The translations under genes were made by a program, and so were the position numbers. A stretch of 64,000 bases of DNA from Streptomyces rubradiris. GTDB lineage: Bacteria > Actinomycetota > Actinomycetes > Streptomycetales > Streptomycetaceae. The stretch is taken from NCBI RefSeq assembly GCF_016860525.1, contig NZ_BNEA01000015.1, positions 620,001-684,000 of the forward strand, given 5' to 3'. This document shows, piece after piece, positions 60,732 to 64,000 of the stretch; the first letter of the stretch is position 1; the number at the start of each line of letters is the position of its first letter. A model generated the notes under the pieces. That model made no database searches. It was given only the letters and a program-made list of their open reading frames with translations, and had not been told where the DNA came from.

Positions 60732-61946
60732 ATGTCGTTCCAGGAACCGACAGTGCTCGAATGCCCCTTCGACTTCGCTGAGGCGCTGGACTTCGACCCG
60801 GAGCTGGACGCGCTGGCCCGGCGCGGCCCGGTCAGCCGGATCCGGCTCCCCTACGGCGAGGCCGAGGCGTGGCTCGTGACCAGCTTCGCCGGCGTGCGTC
60901 AGGTGACGTGCGACCCCCGGTTCAGCCGGGCGGCGATCGTCGGGCGCGACTACCCGAGGATGACGCCCGAGCCCATCGTGTCGCCGGAGTCCATCAACGT
61001 GACGGACCCGCCGCACGCCACCCGGCTGCGGCACGTGGCGGCCCAGGCGTTCACCCGGGACCGGGTGGCGGCCATGCGGCCGGCGGTGGACCGGGTGGTG
61101 GCCGGCCTGCTCACGGCGATGGCCGAGACGGGCCCGCCCGCCGACCTGGTGACCCATCTGTCGGTGCCGCTGCCGCACCTGACGATCTGCGAGCTGCTCG
61201 CCGTGCCCGAGGCCGACCGTGACGAGCTGCGGGACCGCACCATGCGGCTGCTGGCCACCTCCGCCGACGCCCGGCAGACCGCGGCCGAGGCCAAGGCGTC
61301 CCTGCGGGCGTACTTCGCCGGGCTGGTCCCGGAGCGGCGGCGGGCGCCGGGCGAGGACCTGCTCAGCACGCTGGCCACGGCCCCGGTGCCGGAGGGCGAG
61401 GAGCCGCTGAGCGACGACGAGCTTGCGGTGCTGGCCGTGACGCTCATCCTCAGCGGCAACGACACCGCGACCTGCCAGATCAGCGACATCGCCTACGTGC
61501 TGCTGACCCATCCCGAGCAGCGTGCCGCGCTCGCCCGCGACCCCGGCCGGTTCCCCGGCGCGCTGGAGGAGCTGCTGCGGTTCATCCCGTTCCGCAAGGG
61601 CGTGGGCATCCCCCGGATCGCCCTGGAGGACGCGGAGGTCGAGGGCACCCTCATCAGCGCCGGCGACTACGTCCACGTGTCGTACCTGGCGGCCAACCGG
61701 GACCCGGCCGTCTTCCCCGACCCGCACCGGCTGGACCTGGAGCGACCGGTGCGCCCGCACATGACGTTCGGCTGGGGCGGACACCACTGCCTGGCGGCGC
61801 CGCTCGCCCGGGCGGAGCTGGACAGCGCGGTCACCGGCCTGCTGACCCGCTTCCCCACGCTGCGGCTCGCCGTGGCCCCCGAGGACATCGAGTGGGACAC
61901 CGGCACCATCCGCCGCTTCCCGGTGCGGCTGCCGGTCACCTGGTGA
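60732..61946 (+). CDS. Cytochrome P450 (bacterial class I type)
   Basis: A 404-residue soluble P450 typical of secondary metabolism (CYP105/107-like size), needing ferredoxin and reductase partners. I-helix motif LSGNDTA (240-246), ExxR EELLR (E280, R283), heme loop FGWGGHHCLAAPLAR with Cys353. The heme loop has Ala in place of the usual Gly two residues after the Cys. ATG 60732 follows AGGAGG by 5 bases. No ferredoxin gene is next to it. Neighbours are an MFS gene and an ECF41 sigma gene, both on the same strand. Confidence 0.92.
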   Translation: MSFQEPTVLECPFDFAEALDFDPELDALARRGPVSRIRLPYGEAEAWLVTSFAGVRQVTCDPRFSRAAIVGRDYPRMTPEPIVSPESINVTDPPHATRLRHVAAQAFTRDRVAAMRPAVDRVVAGLLTAMAETGPPADLVTHLSVPLPHLTICELLAVPEADRDELRDRTMRLLATSADARQTAAEAKASLRAYFAGLVPERRRAPGEDLLSTLATAPVPEGEEPLSDDELAVLAVTLILSGNDTATCQISDIAYVLLTHPEQRAALARDPGRFPGALEELLRFIPFRKGVGIPRIALEDAEVEGTLISAGDYVHVSYLAANRDPAVFPDPHRLDLERPVRPHMTFGWGGHHCLAAPLARAELDSAVTGLLTRFPTLRLAVAPEDIEWDTGTIRRFPVRLPVTW

Positions 61947-61986
61947 GGCCCCGCTCGCCCCTGTGAGGCACGTCACCGGCCGCGGA

Positions 61987-62013
61987 TGTCACACGGCGGC
62001 GCCCGCCGGCATC
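61987..62013 (+). promoter_or_regulatory. ECF41-type promoter
   Basis: TGTCACA (61987-61993), 16-bp spacer, CATC (62010-62013): this matches the ECF41 promoter pattern TGTCACA-N16-CGTC except for one base in the -10. It lies 38 bp before the ECF41 gene, indicating autoregulation. Confidence 0.7.
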
Positions 62014-62050
62014 TCGTGGGTGTGACGAGGGCGGACCGGCGGGAGCGGAC

Positions 62051-62992
62051 ATGAGCGGGCGCAGCACGGGAGTGGGTACGGGTACGGGCACGGGCACCGC
62101 GGAACCCCGGGTGCCGGGCGTGGACTTGGCCACCCGGGCGTTCGTCGCCCACCGCAACCTGCTGTTCACCGTCGCCTACGAGATGCTCGGCTCGGCCGCC
62201 GACGCCGAGGACGTCCTCCAGGAGACCTGGCTGCGCTGGGCGGACGTCGACCCGGGGACCGTGCGCAACCCGCGGGCGTACCTGGTCCGGATCGCCACCC
62301 GCCAGGCGCTGGCCCGGCTGCGGACGCTCGCCCGGCGCAAGGAGTCCTACGTCGGTCCCTGGCTGCCCGAGCCGCTGCTGACCGCGCCCGACGTGGCGGA
62401 GGACGCCGAACTGGCCGACAGCGTCTCGATGGCGATGCTGCTGGTGCTGGAGACGCTCACCCCCACCGAACGGGCGGTGTTCGTGCTCCGCGAGGTGTTC
62501 GCGGTGGAGTACGACGAGATAGCCGGGGCCGTCGGCAAGAGCCCGGCCGCGGTCCGTCAGATCACCCACCGGGCCCGCGCCCATGTCGCCGCCCGCCGGC
62601 CGCGCGGAACGGTCTCCGCCGCCGAGACGCACGCCGCGCTGGAGGCGTTCCGGCGCGCCGTCGACACCGGCGACCTGCGGGGGCTGCTCGACATCCTGGC
62701 GCCGGACGTCGTCTTCCTGGGCGACGGCGGTGGAATCGTCCGGGCCGCGCCGGAGCCGGTCGTGGGCGCCGAGCGGGTCGCCCCGCTGGCCGCCGGGTTG
62801 CGCAGGTTCGGCGCGGCGGCGCTGCGCCCGGCCCTGGTCAACGGCTGCCCGGCACTGGTCCTCCGGCTCGACGGCAAGGTGGACACCGTGCTCGCCCTGC
62901 GCATCGCCGACGGCCGTGTCACCGGCCTGTACGCCGTGCGCAACCCCGAGAAGCTGTCCCGGATGGACCAGGAGGTCGTCCTGCGCCGCTGA
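62051..62992 (+). CDS. ECF41-family sigma factor (SigJ-like) with SnoaL-type C-terminal domain
   Basis: A 313-residue sigma factor. Sigma-2 starts FVAHRNLLFTVAYEMLGSAADAEDVLQETWLRW; the ECF41 linker motif WLPEPLL is present. Sigma-4 is LTPTERAVFVLREVFAVEYDEIAGAVGKSPAAVRQITHRARAHV. The C-terminal 110-residue SnoaL-like domain carries the family motifs DGGG (residues about 227-230) and NPEKL (variant of NPDKL), which regulate the sigma factor instead of a separate anti-sigma. The usual ECF41 partner genes (carboxymuconolactone decarboxylase-type) are not adjacent. Confidence 0.93.
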   Translation: MSGRSTGVGTGTGTGTAEPRVPGVDLATRAFVAHRNLLFTVAYEMLGSAADAEDVLQETWLRWADVDPGTVRNPRAYLVRIATRQALARLRTLARRKESYVGPWLPEPLLTAPDVAEDAELADSVSMAMLLVLETLTPTERAVFVLREVFAVEYDEIAGAVGKSPAAVRQITHRARAHVAARRPRGTVSAAETHAALEAFRRAVDTGDLRGLLDILAPDVVFLGDGGGIVRAAPEPVVGAERVAPLAAGLRRFGAAALRPALVNGCPALVLRLDGKVDTVLALRIADGRVTGLYAVRNPEKLSRMDQEVVLRR

Positions 62993-63095
62993 GCCCGCAC
63001 CGGCCGCGGTCGTGCGGCCGGCCCCGCCGGGGCGGATCCGGCGTGGCGGGCAGCGGGAGGCCGCCCCCTCCCGGAGTCGGAGGGGGCGGCCGGGG

Positions 63096-63800
63096 TCAGC
63101 GCCCGGTCCCCGGCCGGAAGCGCCGGTAGAGCACGGTCCCGCCCGCCAGCGACGCCAGGCTCGCGGCGGCGGCCGTCCAGGTGCCGTCCGTTCCGGTGCG
63201 GGCCAGGGTGCCGGGCGTGCGCTGCCGTACGACGCTGGACGCCGGGTGCGGCGCCGGGCGGGTGGGGGTCGCGGGGTGCGACGGCTCGTGCGGCTCGTGG
63301 CGCGGCGGCGGGGTGTGCCGCACGGGCGGTGTGGGCCGCTCGGGGGTGTCGGGACGGGTGCCGGAGGTGTTCACGGACTGGTTCCCGAAGACGGGGTTGC
63401 CGATCCCCACCACGTCCACGGTGTTGCCGCTGACGTTCACCGGCAGGTCGACCGGGAGCTGGAGGCCGTTGCCGGAGATCACCCCGGGCGAGCCCTGCTC
63501 CTTGCCCACGGCGGTGGCCCCGCCCGAGGTCGCGGCGCCCTCCTTGCCCCCGGTCCGGTCACCCTGGTTGGCGCAGCGGTTGCCCATGGCGGGGTTCAGC
63601 AGCCCCACCACGTTCACGGTGTTCCCGCACGCGTTCACCGGAACGTGTACCGGCAACTGGATGCCGTTGCCGGAGATCAGCCCGGGCGAGCCGCCCGCGT
63701 GACCGCCCGCGGCGGAGTCGGCGTGCGCCGGCCCGGCCACTGCCATCGCGCCCGAGGCGGCGGCGACGGCGATGACACTGTTTCGGGTAACCCGTTTCAT
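63096..63800 (-). CDS. Long chaplin with LAxTG sortase signal
   Basis: A 234-residue cell-surface protein. A Sec signal peptide ends at AHA (residue 27). Chaplin domain 1 (about 38-80) has Cys58 and Cys76 (VNACGNTVNVV, GNRCAN); domain 2 (about 104-145) has Ser at both positions (VNVSGNTVDVV, GNQSVN). A Pro/His/Thr-rich wall-spanning region leads to LARTG (199-203), a membrane helix and a basic tail, the signal for sortase E anchoring. Long chaplins (ChpA-C type) coat aerial hyphae. ATG 63800 follows AGGGAA. The two-domain layout matches long chaplins. Confidence 0.93.
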   Translation of the reverse strand: MKRVTRNSVIAVAAASGAMAVAGPAHADSAAGGHAGGSPGLISGNGIQLPVHVPVNACGNTVNVVGLLNPAMGNRCANQGDRTGGKEGAATSGGATAVGKEQGSPGVISGNGLQLPVDLPVNVSGNTVDVVGIGNPVFGNQSVNTSGTRPDTPERPTPPVRHTPPPRHEPHEPSHPATPTRPAPHPASSVVRQRTPGTLARTGTDGTWTAAAASLASLAGGTVLYRRFRPGTGR

Positions 63801-64000
63801 CGGTTCCCTGTCCTTCCAGATACGGTCGCGGGCACTTGCCCGCACCCGGTGAAACGCGGCTGAAAGCGTGCAAGTTATGGCTTATCAATCTTTCGCCGGG
63901 TACCGGATACGGACGCGCGCGCCCCGCGGGCGTCCCCGGGCCGTCGGAAGTCGGCCGTCCCGCAGGGCCGCGCAGATGGCCGAGCCTGCGGCAGCGGTGG

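Noticed and set aside
60048..61976. Long minus-strand frame through the third P450 and the MFS end
   Set aside because: It overlaps two well supported genes on the other strand and crosses the non-coding tandem repeats.

Overview
The window is about 64 kb of very GC-rich DNA with strongly biased third codon positions, GTG/TTG starts, many 4-base ATGA/GTGA gene overlaps, an LAxTG-anchored chaplin, several ECF sigma/anti-sigma pairs and three cytochromes P450. Together these point to a Streptomyces chromosome (or a close relative). No rRNA, tRNA, transposase or CRISPR array was recognised. The assignment and functions rest on reading the translated sequences; no database search was run.

Left part (1-16.6 kb): a coiled-coil hypothetical protein, a lipoprotein with a small coupled partner, and a MacB-like ABC exporter. 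A TetR repressor is divergent from a DHFR/RibD-like reductase. Next come a two-domain VOC protein and a zinc-ribbon protein divergent from a second-type dnaK-grpE pair. An SDR/HxlR divergon, a YqeY-like protein, an NAD-dependent epimerase and a ROK regulator with its own inverted repeat follow.

P450 region (16.6-28 kb): a self-sufficient CYP102-type P450-reductase fusion is divergent from a PAS-LuxR regulator, with a perfect 16-bp palindrome between them. Further on are an FBP zinc-finger protein, an aromatic-acid exporter-like membrane protein, a Tat lipoprotein of the lactonase family, a DUF2470 protein preceded by an iron box, a TetR regulator, and a second BM3-like P450 without a reductase. 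A cysteine-cluster/pentapeptide-repeat fusion, a TipAS-type MerR/glycosyltransferase operon and a proline iminopeptidase-like hydrolase close this part.

Rhamnose region (31.6-47.2 kb): this is the best-integrated block. The minus strand carries an L-rhamnose ABC transporter, mutarotase, a cytoplasmic BNR beta-propeller protein and a LacI regulator. The plus strand carries rhaI, a fused aldolase/lactaldehyde dehydrogenase, rhaB and then lutABC. The route encoded is L-rhamnose to L-rhamnulose, to L-rhamnulose-1-P, to DHAP plus L-lactaldehyde, to L-lactate, to pyruvate. The 274-bp divergent promoter region has two sigma-70 promoters, each with a LacI-type palindrome near its start point. Between the two permease genes, six tandem copies of a 27-bp repeat form a 65-codon ORF. 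It joins both neighbours through the same 8-nt stop/start overlap, and it is the most unusual feature of the window.

Right part (47.2-64 kb): an OpuC-type osmoprotectant transporter split over two strands, a MoxR/VWA pair, a D-cysteine desulfhydrase-like enzyme and a GNAT acetyltransferase. A double ECF sigma/anti-sigma locus headed by a Pro/Ala-rich secreted protein has a 44-nt hairpin in its leader. A MarR/MFS divergon, a third P450, an ECF41-type sigma factor with a fitting autoregulatory promoter, and a long chaplin follow.
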